Position numbers and translations under genes: made by a program. Shown in pieces: positions 48,480-60,330 of a stretch of DNA of 64,000 nucleotides; position 1 is the stretch's first letter; each line of letters opens with the position of its first letter. This DNA comes from Haliotis asinina (Eukaryota; Mollusca; Gastropoda; Lepetellida; Haliotidae): positions 11,712,001 through 11,776,000 of the forward strand of contig NC_090291.1 in the NCBI RefSeq assembly GCF_037392515.1, read 5' to 3'. Below the pieces are notes generated by a model. The model was not told where the DNA came from. It did not search any database and was given only the letters and a program-made list of their open reading frames with translations.

Positions 48480-48600
48480 TTTAGTCATTGTTCCCGTTAC
48501 TCTGTCTATGTGTGTGTATAGTCACCGATCCTGTTACTCTGTCTATGTATGTATATCGTCACTGTTCCTGTTACTCTGTCTGTCTATCAATCACTACTTT
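48480..48600 (-). repeat. CAGAGTAACAGGAAC minisatellite, three units
   Basis: Mirror of 5,916-5,990 with one extra unit. Confidence 0.75.
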
Positions 48601-49209
48601 TTTTAGAAAAAAATGTTACTCTAAGGCGACAAGGAGAGTATTCTTAAAAGCCATCCACAGTACAAATGTTTCTTTGAAATGAAACAGATATTTTATATAA
48701 AACATCCAAGAGTATGCAGCTAATGAAATTCAAGTTCATACATTACATGGCACTACACAAAAAAGAAACATGCTGTTGTACAAACACATATACGCAAGCA
48801 TGTGACCTTCTTCACAAACACCCATGAAAAGTACATGGCTGAATTCTGCATCCAAGACAAACACAAAAATATCACATTATTTTCTTTATATCGCTTAACG
48901 CACAACAACGATTGACTTTGCGCAGTAGATTCGTTCATAATAATTCCTTGCAATAAAACGATACAATTATTTATGACAGCGAGTTATTTCTGACCGAATC
49001 CAACTATATCAGGTACCAAAATAAATGTGACTGTACTGGGCATTATTAGCATAATAGCTTATCCCGTCCCACCGGTGACATCTGTCATAAAAACACGCAG
49101 AGGCAAGACAATTCATCTCTTGATATTATATTGTATAGTCGGATATGGAATTTGTCACTTTGGTCACAGGTACGTCAAATTTGATAGATTTGATATGTCC
49201 ATAATGTGA
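48601..49209. other. Arm A' intergenic sequence
   Basis: No gene seen. Confidence 0.4.
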
Positions 49210-49347
49210 TTGAGCTTTACGCCGCCGTTTTTGTCAATATTCCAGCAATATCACGGCAGAGGATACCAAAAAAGGACTTGATACTTTGTACCCATGTGGG
49301 GAATCGAGCCCGGGTCTTTGACGAGACGGGGAACCACTAGGCTACAA
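49210..49347 (-). mobile_element. F1 SINE in A'
   Basis: GAGCTTTACGCCGCCG, GGGGAATCGAGCCCGGGTC, GGGGAACCACTAGGCTAC. Confidence 0.9.
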
Positions 49348-50545
49348 AAGTACTCGCAATATGTCAACTAAAACATTTTGATGTCTCAGTAAGCCTTGAA
49401 CTTGTAAAGCTGATCAAACGTTTGATCAGAAGGATTTCATGACAACTGGAACACTTCTTTTACATTAAGAACAGCATATGAGATGTTCTTGCATGACAAT
49501 AATCTTTTCAAAACAAGAACGTACAAAGACTTTTCAGTGTAATGAGCTGTGTTTTTAGTTACCACCCGTGACTTAACTTGATGTAGGGAAGTATAATAGA
49601 AACTTTATGGATACCAACTTGTTTATTTCGTTAGTACCATGTTTCGACACAGATTCCTGTACAGACTACAGTTAATGTGTTTATTTCTTTTTCTATGTCT
49701 TCTTTCCCAATACTGCTTTCCTTTTAACCGATTATAGCAATACGTTTTTTTTCAGTGTTGCGACAGAAGTTGATGAAAAATTCGGTCTGAAATGTTTCAG
49801 AAATCATGACATTGACATCTGTCCTTCTAAAATAAATGATAAAAAAGACTTGTTCGTTTAAAGTTGTGTGCACTCTGTCAAACGTGACATCATGGTCGAT
49901 ACCAGCTGGCCGCAGGTTGAATATTTATGTTCAGGTTGCTTTTAAACATTTGTAGCAGATTATGTTTCACACATCTACTGTATTCAATCACCATTTCATT
50001 TTCTTACCTCAGATTTTGCTTTCAGAATTTGAAAGGATGTCTTAACAATATCTTATTTCAAGATATTAATTTTAGATATCAAATTTTACTGCCTTTACTA
50101 TGTTTGAGCTAAAAAAATAAACAAAGAGTTGCACATTTAGCAATACCACCACTTCGGTACAGAGGTACCGAAAGTACAATTACGACGTAATCAAAGGGAG
50201 GATCAAAAGACCTAACTCTCAGACAACAATATGTTTGATCTATTGATCTTTAGTTGGCAACATTATTTCATGCTTAGTCAGCACTAAATGAATATTTCCA
50301 CTAGGGGTCATTATTAGATTATTTGATTCAAAACGTAAAGAATTAAAATTATAAAACAACAAGTCACAGCATACACATCTTACCTTAAAAATACACAGAT
50401 TTGGATTTTACGACCAATTTACAACATGAGGGAACAAATATTTGCAAGTTCATTTCGTATTCCACTCGTCACTGAATCAAATTATTTTAACCCCAAATTG
50501 ACTACGAGGGGGAGGGGGGGGGGAGTATACCACGGGGACAGGGAG
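49348..50545. other. Arm A' intergenic sequence
   Basis: No gene seen. Contains the empty site (49,648-49,664) of the arm A insert. Confidence 0.45.
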
Positions 50546-50696
50546 GGAGAGAGTGAGTGAAGTTTGGGGCAATATCATAGTAGGGGATACCAGACATGGG
50601 TTCCACGCACTGTCCCTATGTGGGGATTCGAACATTGGTCTTCGGCGTGGTTTTGTAGATACATGTACAAGGGGCATGTTCCACTAGACCGCACAG
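50546..50696 (-). mobile_element. F1 SINE in A'
   Basis: GGGGATACCAGACATGGGTT, GTGGGGATTCGAACATTGG; same 35-bp head interruption as the copy at 3,294-3,454, so that defect is ancestral. Confidence 0.8.
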
Positions 50697-51640
50697 ATAC
50701 GTCATTGGTGCTTGGAGGTCGTAGTAGCAATACGAGTCAGTGCTTGATGACCCGGCAGTATGAGTTGAGATATCCTGCACTAACTGGACAAAAACAAAGC
50801 GGCTGAAGAATATTGAATGTCATCCAGTAATGACAAACATTAGGATGAGTCCGATTTGGGAAAGGACAGATTGCACCGTTTGAATACAAAGATGCAGGTA
50901 TCCTAATTATTCTAAAAGTGCGGAAAATGAGACGGTATGGTCGCTGCCCAATATTTGCTGAATTTGCATAATGTTCGTCCCATAATGCCTTTGGACGTCA
51001 TTTCCTCTTTGCCATCTGTTTTTACCGGCAGCATGGGTGTTATGAAGGCATTGCGCCTTTGATCGAGGTTTGCTGAATATGCAAGTGCCAAATAGCAACA
51101 TAAGGGATAGTCATTCCAAGACTTTGCAATGAAATAAATGAGCTTTACCAGCAATGATCGTGTACACTGTGAGCAGAAACAGTTTAAGCTTGAACTTTAG
51201 ACACAGAAAACCTGTGGTGTTGCCATAGATTTCAAAAGCGTGATATTTGACAGATCAAACGTCAGTTTTGACCTTAGTGGAGGACACCGTCTTTACGTTG
51301 TGTCATAGGATTCATTAGAAGAGATTCAACGTCAGTCATGACCTTACTAGATGGCACAGAGGGCGTCTTGGTGTATCGACAATGTGAGGTTGTGCCGAGG
51401 TGTCCACGACCTTGAACTGTTGGTCATGACCTTGATTCGTTGGTCATGACCTTACTCGTGAACTCTGTGATGACCACAAACATCTGTGATGACTTTCCAA
51501 GGAGACACAGGGGTTGTCATGATGTCATCACATCTTCTTATATCAGATTCAGCCATTCCATTTTCCAATGTTACCCAAGGCTGTTGAAGCTGACACTGAA
51601 CTGTAACTTTCAGAATCATCATCATGTTTCCTCCTCAGGG
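50697..51640 (-). other. 3' flank of the gene, arm A'
   Basis: Mirror of 2,313-3,293; no exon or shared polyadenylation signal seen. Confidence 0.45.
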
Positions 51641-53409
51641 TCAATGTTTGCTGAACATATAGTCTCTCAAACCATTCTTTACAAAGTCTTTGCACACTTG
51701 GTCTGCCTGTCTGGACATCATTGCCTTCATGATTGAGTGCTCCGTCATGGCCGTTGGAACCATTGAGAGAAAGTTTGGTAACGTCACAATGCCTTTAATT
51801 CCTATGTTGACATCTAAACCTACAAAACAGTAGAAAAGCGCTGTTACGAAACTTTACAATATGACGCCCCAAACTCAAACCCAAAATAATACACAAACCT
51901 ACAACATTGCAACAGGAAGTGTACCTGGTACACCTCCAAATGTGTCGTTACACATGAATAATATCTTAAACTTCATCCCATCGTCAGAGCACTACATCTT
52001 CACATAGGTACTTACGTTACATCACAGCCTACATTTTAAGCATAGTGGATAAAGCGTATTAAAACGTACAGACAGTCAATGGTTCCATCACTTCCGCGTC
52101 ATATTTTAAAATATAGTCCTTTTAGTTACTCTGTCTGGAACTCTAGGTAAAGGGAATAAAATCTACGTTTTCTGTGTGAAAGGATCCCAGAAAGGAAAAC
52201 AAAGGTTCAGTTTTGAAATCGTGCACCGTTTCCATCCACGTTCATTTTTCTAAAATCTTGAAATATGGTTTATGACAAAACATTATGCAATATTACAAAT
52301 GCCACAACGGCTAAATGAGAAACGGCGCCACAGGGAGAACTTGATTTAAGGACTTTTGTGTTAAAAAAAGAAACGTCAAATCATCTGCTCTGTATTGAAG
52401 ATGAAGACATATTCCAACACAATTACCATTATGTCATAAATGGAAGCGTAAAAGCATGTTTTAGTCCATCTCGTTGGCATGGAAACAACACATTAGAAGA
52501 TTCGGGAGAGTCAATTAGCCACATACCACGATTAACGATTTAACATCTTGCAGTTTCACATACGTTTAAGAGACCTGGAGTTTATTTACGATGACAAATA
52601 TACGACGTTGGTGAATGTGTGGCCTTTGTGTTCCGGATAATGTTCATGGAATGTGGTTGTCTTACAAGCATTATTTACAGAAATATAGCGTCATTAAATC
52701 TATCTTTAGACCGAATGGTATAATAAATACAGGTTTCCCAAATATAATATATATATCTTCCCTTAGTATATTCATTTTTAGATGATGGTATATAAATATT
52801 CATGACCAACATATTCCTTACATCACTTTGGCTACCATTTAAAGATTTATTTGTAAATTTTCAATAACGTGTGAGACGATAGAATCGGCCTAGAGCTTAC
52901 ATCGTTGGCTATTGCTGGAATTTTGCTGAAACCTAACTCACTCACTCACTACAACGTTCTTGTAATTGTTTTTGTAGAAATATTCAAAGAAAATAATTGT
53001 TTTCAAATGTTACTGCTATTCGCGGCTGAAATACAATCACTGGCAGTGTGTTTACAAATGAGTGAAGTGCGGGTAACACCAGAAATGGACTTCACAATGG
53101 GTATCGAACCCGGGTTTTCAACGTGACGAGCGGACGATTTAATCACTACACAAGCCCACCGTACCTTATTCCTAAATGAATGAAGGTGTTACCTGTGTGG
53201 AAATTGTAGCACCCTGCGGCGTCTCCCTCTGACACAACAAACGTGTCAGAGTCTTCGAAATACGCCACCGTCTCCAGCCTCTGCGAGAGCTTGATCTCAA
53301 ACAGTCGGGGGCTGAATTTCATTAATTTTAGAGCGAACGAGTCACTCAACGAATGTTCACAATTACTCTTGTAGGTGTTGAAACATTTCATGAAGATATT
53401 TCTCATCAT
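51641..53409 (-). CDS. Last two exons of the same unidentified gene (copy in arm A')
   Basis: Read on the minus strand, exon 53,409-53,193 (217 nt, same length as the A copy) has a CCAG acceptor and GTAAC donor, and exon 51,819-51,641 has a TGTAG acceptor and ends in TGA. Exon 2 is six bases shorter: two codons (Tyr-Lys) of the A copy are missing, in frame. In exon 1 I count four silent codon changes and three replacements (Ser/Cys, Ala/Ser, Arg/Gly); exon 2 has one Met/Val change and two silent ones. The intron is 1,373 bp against 1,081 bp and shares the F1 SINE, but carries about 0.3 kb of extra DNA. The two copies converge tail to tail, about 49 kb apart. No frame-breaking change is seen, so both could be functional; upstream exons were not found in 53.4-59.3 kb. 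Confidence 0.75.
52745..53067. other. Extra intronic DNA in A'
   Basis: Roughly 320 bp absent from the arm A intron. Includes a SINE 3' fragment in plus orientation at 52,908-52,950 (TATTGCTGGAATTTTGCTG, AACTCACTCACTCACT). Confidence 0.55.
53068..53160 (-). mobile_element. F1 SINE in the gene's intron, A' copy
   Basis: GGGTATCGAACCCGGGTTTT, ACGTGACGAGCGGACGATTT. Partner of 1,080-1,193. Confidence 0.85.
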
Positions 53410-53824
53410 CTGGAAAAACACAACAAAAGGCCTTATAAGAAGTTTGTTGTTGTTACCCTGCCTGGCGATTGGGAAACATGGAGTAAAATTAGGTTTGGTC
53501 GGCTCGAAGTGAGTAGAACAAATCAGGTATCGATGCTGATTTGTAGCCTGGTACCTCAGTGGGCGGGCTTACGCTATAAGGCCCGCGAATCTCGAAAATA
53601 GCACAGCTCGGTACCCGTACACGTTCCTGTATAAGTCACTTTGTCTGTCATGATGGTATACATGTTCAACTGAAAAGACGTTTTTGATTGAACTGGTCTC
53701 CTAACCTTCTGGCATTGTGAAATCTCATATAATATAATACAATATAATACAGTGATCAGGTAGACACACTCTTTCCTCGTCACCGTACCCTACTGTACCA
53801 GTTGCATGTGTTGCCGCAATTCGC

Positions 53825-54000
53825 TGTACTGCATAGTTGCCTCCCTTAGGCTTGAGGGTTCGAATCTCGGATCGCTCCATGTTTGTCAGAACCATACCCG
53901 TGCTGATGGGTTTCAACAGAGTTAACCAGTGACACGCATTACCTCGGGATTTCATCCCTTATTTACAGCACAGTTTTCAGTACGGCGTTAAACCTAACCC
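53825..54000 (+). mobile_element. F3 SINE-like repeat, best copy
   Basis: Clear B box GGGTTCGAATCTCGGATC, then GAACCATACCCGTGCTGATG, GGGTTTCAACAGAGTTAACC and TACGGCGTTAAACCTAACCC. No convincing A box. Confidence 0.65.
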
Positions 54001-54026
54001 AGCTTCTGCCATACGGGTAATACAGG

Positions 54027-54160
54027 GAGGTGGGATAGCTCAGTGGTTAAAGCGTTCGGTCGTCACGCCGAAGACCCGGGTTTGAAACACAAATTCTGGA
54101 ATCCCCAGCCGTGATATTGATTGAATATTATCAAAAGCGGCGTAAGACCCAACGCACTGA
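54027..54160 (+). mobile_element. F1 SINE at the outer visible end of A'
   Basis: GGTGGGATAGCTCAGTGGTT, AAGCGTTCGGTCGTCACGCC, CAGCCGTGATATTGATTG, AAAGCGGCGTAAGACCC. Confidence 0.9.
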
Positions 54161-54552
54161 AATGGAACTGAACAAAGATTTATTCTACGTGGTTTCATTA
54201 TCCGAAATCCCATCTCGGAATAATAATGTGACTGTCTACACATCACGTTATCTGACTCCGGTAACTTTACGAGTCCCTGAATGCTACTTACTGCATTAAT
54301 GTCTGCAAGAAAAGACAAGCCAAACCAGACTTATTCAAGCAAATGTCTGACACCGTCTGAAGTACGTACCTCGTCTGTTAGTGGTATGCAGTTCCAGTAT
54401 TTTCAAAAGAAACATTTATGTCTGGGGGACTAGAAGGAAGCGGAATGAAGTGTAATAATTCACACATGTCCATTCTACTCCTGGTGTTCACGTCTGCTCT
54501 ATTCATGCATCTCATACATAGATGTCGCTGTGACATATATGCGCCGCAAAAG
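54161..54552. other. No gene seen
   Basis: Start of region Y; presumably still homologous to sequence left of the window. Confidence 0.35.
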
Positions 54553-54850
54553 GCACTGTGGGATTTGAGTCTTGTCGTAAAGTAGCCTAACTAATGTCGC
54601 GAATGATCTATGGCAGGTCTACCTAATCCGTACATTACTGCACGACTTCAAAGTCTCAAATTGCATTGTGGGATATATGGTCTTGTCGTAAAGTGGACAG
54701 GCAAATGTCGTGAGAGATCTATGGTAGCTCGAGTTCTGATATTTCTCAACAACTTTAAAGCACATGGCTGCATTCTAGGATATGTAGTCTTCACGTAAAT
54801 TGGATCAAAATGTGAACAAAATCTATTGCCGTCTTGCCTAATTCTCAGAA
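54553..54850 (-). repeat. Three 107-110-bp repeats with ZNF143/STAF-like motif
   Basis: Units begin near 54,553, 54,663 and 54,770. Each has GCATTGTGGGATATATGGTC-like sequence followed by CTTGTCGTAAAGTGG and GATCTATGG. On the minus strand the third reads ACTACATATCCTAGAATGC, close to the known ZNF143 site ACTACANNTCCCANNATGC. Confidence 0.7.
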
Positions 54851-54899
54851 GAGCGGGCACTCCACCGTCTTCAGTGCGTTCAAAGAAACCATTGGCCAC

Positions 54900-56992
54900 T
54901 TTACGGAACCTGATTTAAACGTGTAATGCAAAAATCGATGACTCGGTTTTCAGTTATAATAGGGCACCAACTGCGCAAAATATGTTACCTCTTCAAAAGG
55001 ACACATCCAATCTGCCTTTGTATAACCAGCTTCAAAGAGTTAATTATCCTAAGCGTACCCCTATTCTGCTCCAAAATCTTTGCTATCGAGCATGTTTCAA
55101 TCGCACCGGGAAACCATATTGTATGTAATAGAGAATGCACTGCTCCAGGGAAACCTCAAATTCCATTTTGTAATAACTTTGAAACCTTACATCAGTTCAA
55201 GATGAGAAGAAAATGTTGAACTATGCGGAGATGCCCTTTCTACCGGATATTGGAAAGATAAACCGGAAGTTCCCTTGTGACACTGTCAAGTTTTTGAGCA
55301 CGCAGGGCTTGGATCATGAAGGAAATTACAACTTTTCGGTCCTAATGTCCTAATTCTCGCTGCTTGTCATGCAACCTCTATATATGTTTCTTCGAGACGA
55401 CGTTCCACGTCTGAAGTCAGTAGGGTTATTTAACAATTACGTACGTACTGAACAGCATGATCCTCGACAATCTCGAGGTCATACGTTACTTTAAATCTCC
55501 ACTATAGCACCCTGAAGATCGAGAATGAATAGCATGTAGTTTAATGCAAACGTCACCGAATTACAAGACTTTCCAAACGAGGTCATTCAATGAATGACTT
55601 GGTTAAGTCGTTTCAGGAATCGAATGGCAGTCTTAGACGTTCAGAGAAACTTGTCAACTTGTCACCCTCACGAAGGATGCTATATTATGGCCTTTGCATG
55701 TACTTACGTATTTAATCCATGTGGCTTTGACTGGCGATCCTACCGGTAGAGCTGGACGAGTTTACCTGATCCGCGAACTCCTGGTGTCAAGCAATGCATT
55801 CGCATACCAGTAATTTCTATTTTGCCCTTACATGAGGATTAAGTTTCGACAAATGCTCTAAACTTTTCATACCGTTGCCGTTAAGACTTTGTCTAGAGGT
55901 ACAGCGTTCGACTGGAACAGTTACCCTATTTTCGTTCACTACTGCATGAAATGCTTATTGGCACTTGGGTACTCCACCGCCCCTGGTGATGAATGATGAA
56001 AATGATCTGTATAACGATAATTATGCTGACGATAATAACGATAACGGTTAGGGTGAGGTGAAATGGGGTTTACCTTAATATTTCGATCATATGACGACGT
56101 GCTTTAGTGTGTACGTGTGACTGCATGTACAGGCTTGACTTCAGATGGTTTTGTTGTGCCAGTTCACTGAAATTTAAGTACTGTCGCATTTAAGCATTAA
56201 TACCCCATTAGACACATTATACTGACTCCGAGCAGGCTAGTCCTCGCTGTACCCATTAATGCCGAGCACCAGGCAAGGACCAACAAGTTTTCACATCTCT
56301 TGGCATTGTCGTAACTGGGATTTGGGTGTTAGTAAACCCTCTTACCAGTTACCTGTTACGACGACCGTTCTGCCTTATTGGGGGTGCTGTCAGCTCTGGT
56401 GGCATACTCTCTTGGTCTGTCCGGGGGGCTACATCTAGGAATAAGTGGTCTGACGACCGGGATTCCTAACTAGCACATAGCATTCATGTACTGGCACTGA
56501 GGCATACAATGAATAACTCAACACAAGTTTCTATACTCACATCGGTTTACTCGATCCCTCTCTTCATAACAATTGGTCTTGGCCTGGACAGGGTTGGGCA
56601 AGGATGTGAACGTCCTGCTGTCTCTTCAACCCGCATCGCACCTCGCACCTTTTTAGTGCTAACAGTATCTTTTTAAGGTGTTCGAGCCTGCTTCACCCTT
56701 ATCACATGACCCTCTACAATCTCTCTGATTCGTTAGAAGTTACATCATTCCCTGGTCTCATGTCGTACCTCGTGATTGGAAATCTCCCTTAATTCTAATC
56801 ATTGACTCAGCTTTAATTGCTACTTGACGAATCTATTCTGTTCTGTTGTTTGACATTTATTCCCTTTTTCCATCCCTTAATATATTACCCAATAGTAATA
56901 GCATTGGTGCTATGCCGAACTAACCGCAAATCTCAATGATAGATGTATAAATCGTTTCTTGTATACGATTGCAATTTTCACCTTATAACAGC
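54900..56992. other. Region Y, no gene seen
   Basis: No exon of the neighbouring gene recognised on the minus strand. Part of 56,200-56,990 may be the body of the tRNA-headed element at its right. Confidence 0.35.
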
Positions 56993-57071
56993 ATGACGGG
57001 GTCGCAAATCGAACCCGCGACCTTCCGCTTTACGGGCGGACGCTCTAACCACTACACCGCCGAGGAGGTCG
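56993..57071 (-). mobile_element. tRNA-like relic or SINE head with GTA anticodon-like loop
   Basis: Minus strand shows GTGTAGTGGTTAGAGCG (A box), a TCCGC-CCGTAAA-GCGGA anticodon arm (GTA would be Tyr, but position 33 is C instead of T), and GCGGGTTCGATTTGC (B box). The acceptor stem does not pair, so it is not a working tRNA. Confidence 0.65.
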
Positions 57072-58831
57072 TAACGATAACATTGGTGGTGACTGTAATT
57101 ATAGAAATTAAAGCAAAGGTGATAACTACACCGACATCAACATGACAAGATAATGAAGTGATAATAAAGGTATGATTATCTACTCACCGATCGATCTAGC
57201 ACAACACGTAATGTTTTCAATAATGGAGATTCTCACTTGGGAACTATAAACGTCATATAACGGGACTTGGAACTGCCAAATATTTTCAAAGAGAATCCCG
57301 TTAGTCCATCACATTCGCTTGTATCTGTCCCATAGGCTGTCAAGTCAAAGTGCAGGTTATGGACCCGCGTCTCTGACATAGGGACATTGTGTTATTCCGG
57401 GCGTTCAACGGCAGCCACCGCAGCGTACGCCTTACACGTATGTTGCACGCACTCGTCGCTAAGTCCCATCGTACGCGTACGTACTGCTTGGCCGTTAGCT
57501 CCATCACAAACGATGACCAGTTTTCTCCCTGGTGTGTATTCTATTTCTTTTGTATGCTCGCGGGTAAACTGAAAAAAGAGAATGCAACGTTAAAACAGGG
57601 TTGATATTTCAAATTCAGTCATGACAATATAATTTACCAAACATGCAGATATCCGACCGAACTGACATTCGTTAAATTTTTTTTTTTAAAAATATACTAA
57701 TTATTTATGTGAAACGTGTCTTCTGAATATTTTAATATTAACTAAATCTATATTTGTATACGAAAGTATGATTAAGGGTTTCAGAGCGTCAGTGCTATTT
57801 GTCGCGTCATTTTGTTTTTTTAGAAGCCATGGGATCTGTTTCAGCAGATACTCGTTGCTGGTTATCTCGTTTTAAAAGTTTATACATACATATTTTATGC
57901 TTTCGTTGGTTAGGAGCATAGATTATAGATAAAAACAAAATACCGAAAGCAATACTATTTTACGGCTTCGATAGGAAACAAACGCCCAAATATTGTCTGT
58001 AAGCAAACAAAATTCAATCACAAATGTATCTAGTAACCCGTAGCCCGAGACAAGCAGAGCCCGCTATTAGACCATAAACTCTTCTGACGACTACCAAACG
58101 TACTGGATAACTGGTTAACAGATTCTTTCTTGTTTGAAACCACATTTAGCAATATTCCAACTATATAACGACTCTGCATATAATTGAATCTGTACCAGGC
58201 AATCCAGAGTTAGGATAAAGGGATGCACCATCTGAAAGAGACGTGACACTCGATAACACTCGTCAAATTTACATCTGTTGCTGAAGGCCATGAACTTAAC
58301 TTCCATTCTAACCACGAACTTTACCAAGACATCGAGTTAAACGAGTTCGAGTTAAAAGGTAGCAACACACCGAAGGACGTTCCACCCTTCCACATCAAAT
58401 CATATGTTGACGGCTCGGCTAAACAGTACACATGCCATGCTCATTTTAGCTTGGACATATGTCCTAACGCAATGACCTCCGATGTTGCACTGTAACATCC
58501 TTTCTGGGTTAGATTCGATGCCACAACGACCCCACCTTAACACACAACCTCCATTAACTTGCAATTGCCACAGTGTTGAACATTTCCCCCGGGAGCACAA
58601 ATCAAGGCTCGTACCAAAGGATATATCCCAGTCGACTGACGACATTGCGTGCTGGGTATCGTATGTCATTGCGACGCGACATACTGATGGTATGTCCTGT
58701 GTGTGGAATATCGTTTACATATTGTGGTCGGCTATGATGTATTTTTGGATATAGTGCTTCTTATAAAGCTGATGTGAGGGGTTTATTACCCTTTCCAGTG
58801 CCCAGCCCATCATTTGTGACATTATTGATTG
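57072..58831. other. Region Y, no gene seen
   Basis: Unique, partly AT-rich. Near 58,140-58,200 ACATTTAGCAATATTCCAAC and TCTGTACCAGGCAATCCAGA look like worn F2 pieces. Confidence 0.4.
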
Positions 58832-59205
58832 CAGTGCGTGAATGAGTGAGTGATTGCGTTGATGAGTGAGTGATTGAGTGATAGGGTGAGTGAGTTCAAT
58901 AAATGATGGAGTGGGTGGATGCAAAAGTGAGTGAGGTTGTTTAGATTGTCTATTCCCTCGATTTGTTATTAAAGACCCCAAAAGACATTAGTAAAATAAC
59001 ACTGGACATATCATAATCTCATAAATATATCGATCGAATATTAAAAGAGAAAAAGAACATCAATAATGAAGGACAAACAAAATGGGAATATGATACTGAT
59101 AAGGAAGTTTTACAAATGAGAAATACTTTCAACATATAGCAGCAAACACGTAGTTATAGAGTGGGTGAGTGAGTTAGTAGGTGAGTGAGTGAGTGAGTTA
59201 GTGGG
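58832..59205 (+). repeat. (GAGT)n tracts flanking a degenerate duplication
   Basis: GAGT-rich runs at 58,832-58,940 and 59,158-59,205 each precede a related sequence (ATCTCATAAATATATCGATCGA near 59,020 and ATCTCATTAATAGATCGATCGA near 59,290), giving two units about 268 bp apart. The second overlaps the end of B'. Confidence 0.65.
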
Positions 59206-59779
59206 ATGGTTCAAATATCTGTGGAACTATTTACTCGACATATCCCCCAGCCGAAGAACGACGCATATATATCACTGACCCTATTTACAATCTCATTAAT
59301 AGATCGATCGAATATGTTAAAAAGAGAAAATGAAAAATAAATGATAAAGGAAATAAGGAAATAAGGATACATGAAACATTTCTGACCGCAAAAAGAAATC
59401 AGTTTAGGATAACGGTTCTGAATTTCTGCAGTCCACTGTGTCAAAACAGTAATGGCATTTCGTGCATAACAACTCAAGTACGCTGACTGTTAACGGTAAA
59501 CAGAACCTAGACGATAAGGCGTTTAGGTATCAGCCGGGGTACTCATTGTTGTGCCTGTAGGGATATTCAAGTTGATCCATAAACAATAAATGAATAATTC
59601 AAGATCGCTCATTATTATCGCCCATACAGTTCTGATCTGTTGGACATGATGCAGAACTTGATGACAGCCTGACACGCCAGTGGGAGCGAGGATTTCATTT
59701 AGCGAGTCCTTTGGGTCCATCGCTTTGTACGGTATTCAACTGCACGGTACGTGGGTCAAAATACAAACTGTGATGTGGC

Positions 59780-59965
59780 TGAATATGGTTTAAGACAGTT
59801 GGCACAATATTACATTAATACCTCATGTCACCGTATGTAAGAATAAAACCAAAGTTGTTAAGTGCTCGAATAGTTTTACGCCGCTTTGCACAACATTGCA
59901 GTAATAACTCATGTCACCGTATGTAAGAAAGCAACCAAAGTTGTTAAGTGGTTGAATATTGTTTT
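59780..59965 (-). repeat. Two-unit tandem array, B' version
   Basis: Mirror of 41,272-41,530 with one unit fewer. Confidence 0.8.
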
Positions 59966-60254
59966 ACGCTGCAGTAGACATAGTGGTGTCTTAGTGACAT
60001 AAGATCGTATTTTCAAGACTGCCCCATGTTCGCTGATGTCGCTGATGCATGTTATCGTATCACTGTTGTGCAGATCGATGTTCATGATGTCGATCACTTG
60101 ATTGTCTCATTGATAGGCCGCCACCTTATAGCTGTGATATTGCTGAGAACGGCGTCAAAACAATGAAATACAGAGATGGCATAATGAGATAGGATTATGA
60201 CTTATTATGACATGAAATGGGAAATGGGACGTACAACGTAGAACGGAATACGTA

Positions 60255-60330
60255 CAACCTGATGAATTGCGGGGCGTCTTAGGCGGGACGAGCGACCGGT
60301 TAAACCACTGAGCTTCACTTGCTCTGTCTA
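60255..60330 (-). mobile_element. F1 head fragment in B'
   Basis: GCGACCGGTTAAACCACTG; partner of 40,918-40,985. Confidence 0.75.

Larger units (their letters stand above)
42385..54131 (-). repeat. Arm A' of a large inverted duplication
   Basis: Reverse-complement partner of 1-12,340. It has its own private changes: a tandem duplication of its inner 105 bp around the TACGTA array, a 105-bp MITE at 43,041-43,145, a long GAT microsatellite at 43,183-43,325, and extra sequence inside the gene's intron at about 52,745-53,067. Base 54,131 corresponds to window base 1, so the true outer end of the duplication cannot be seen here. Confidence 0.93.

Noticed and set aside
56993..57071. Functional tRNA gene
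   Set aside because: The acceptor stem does not pair, position 33 is not T, and the T-stem needs mispairs.
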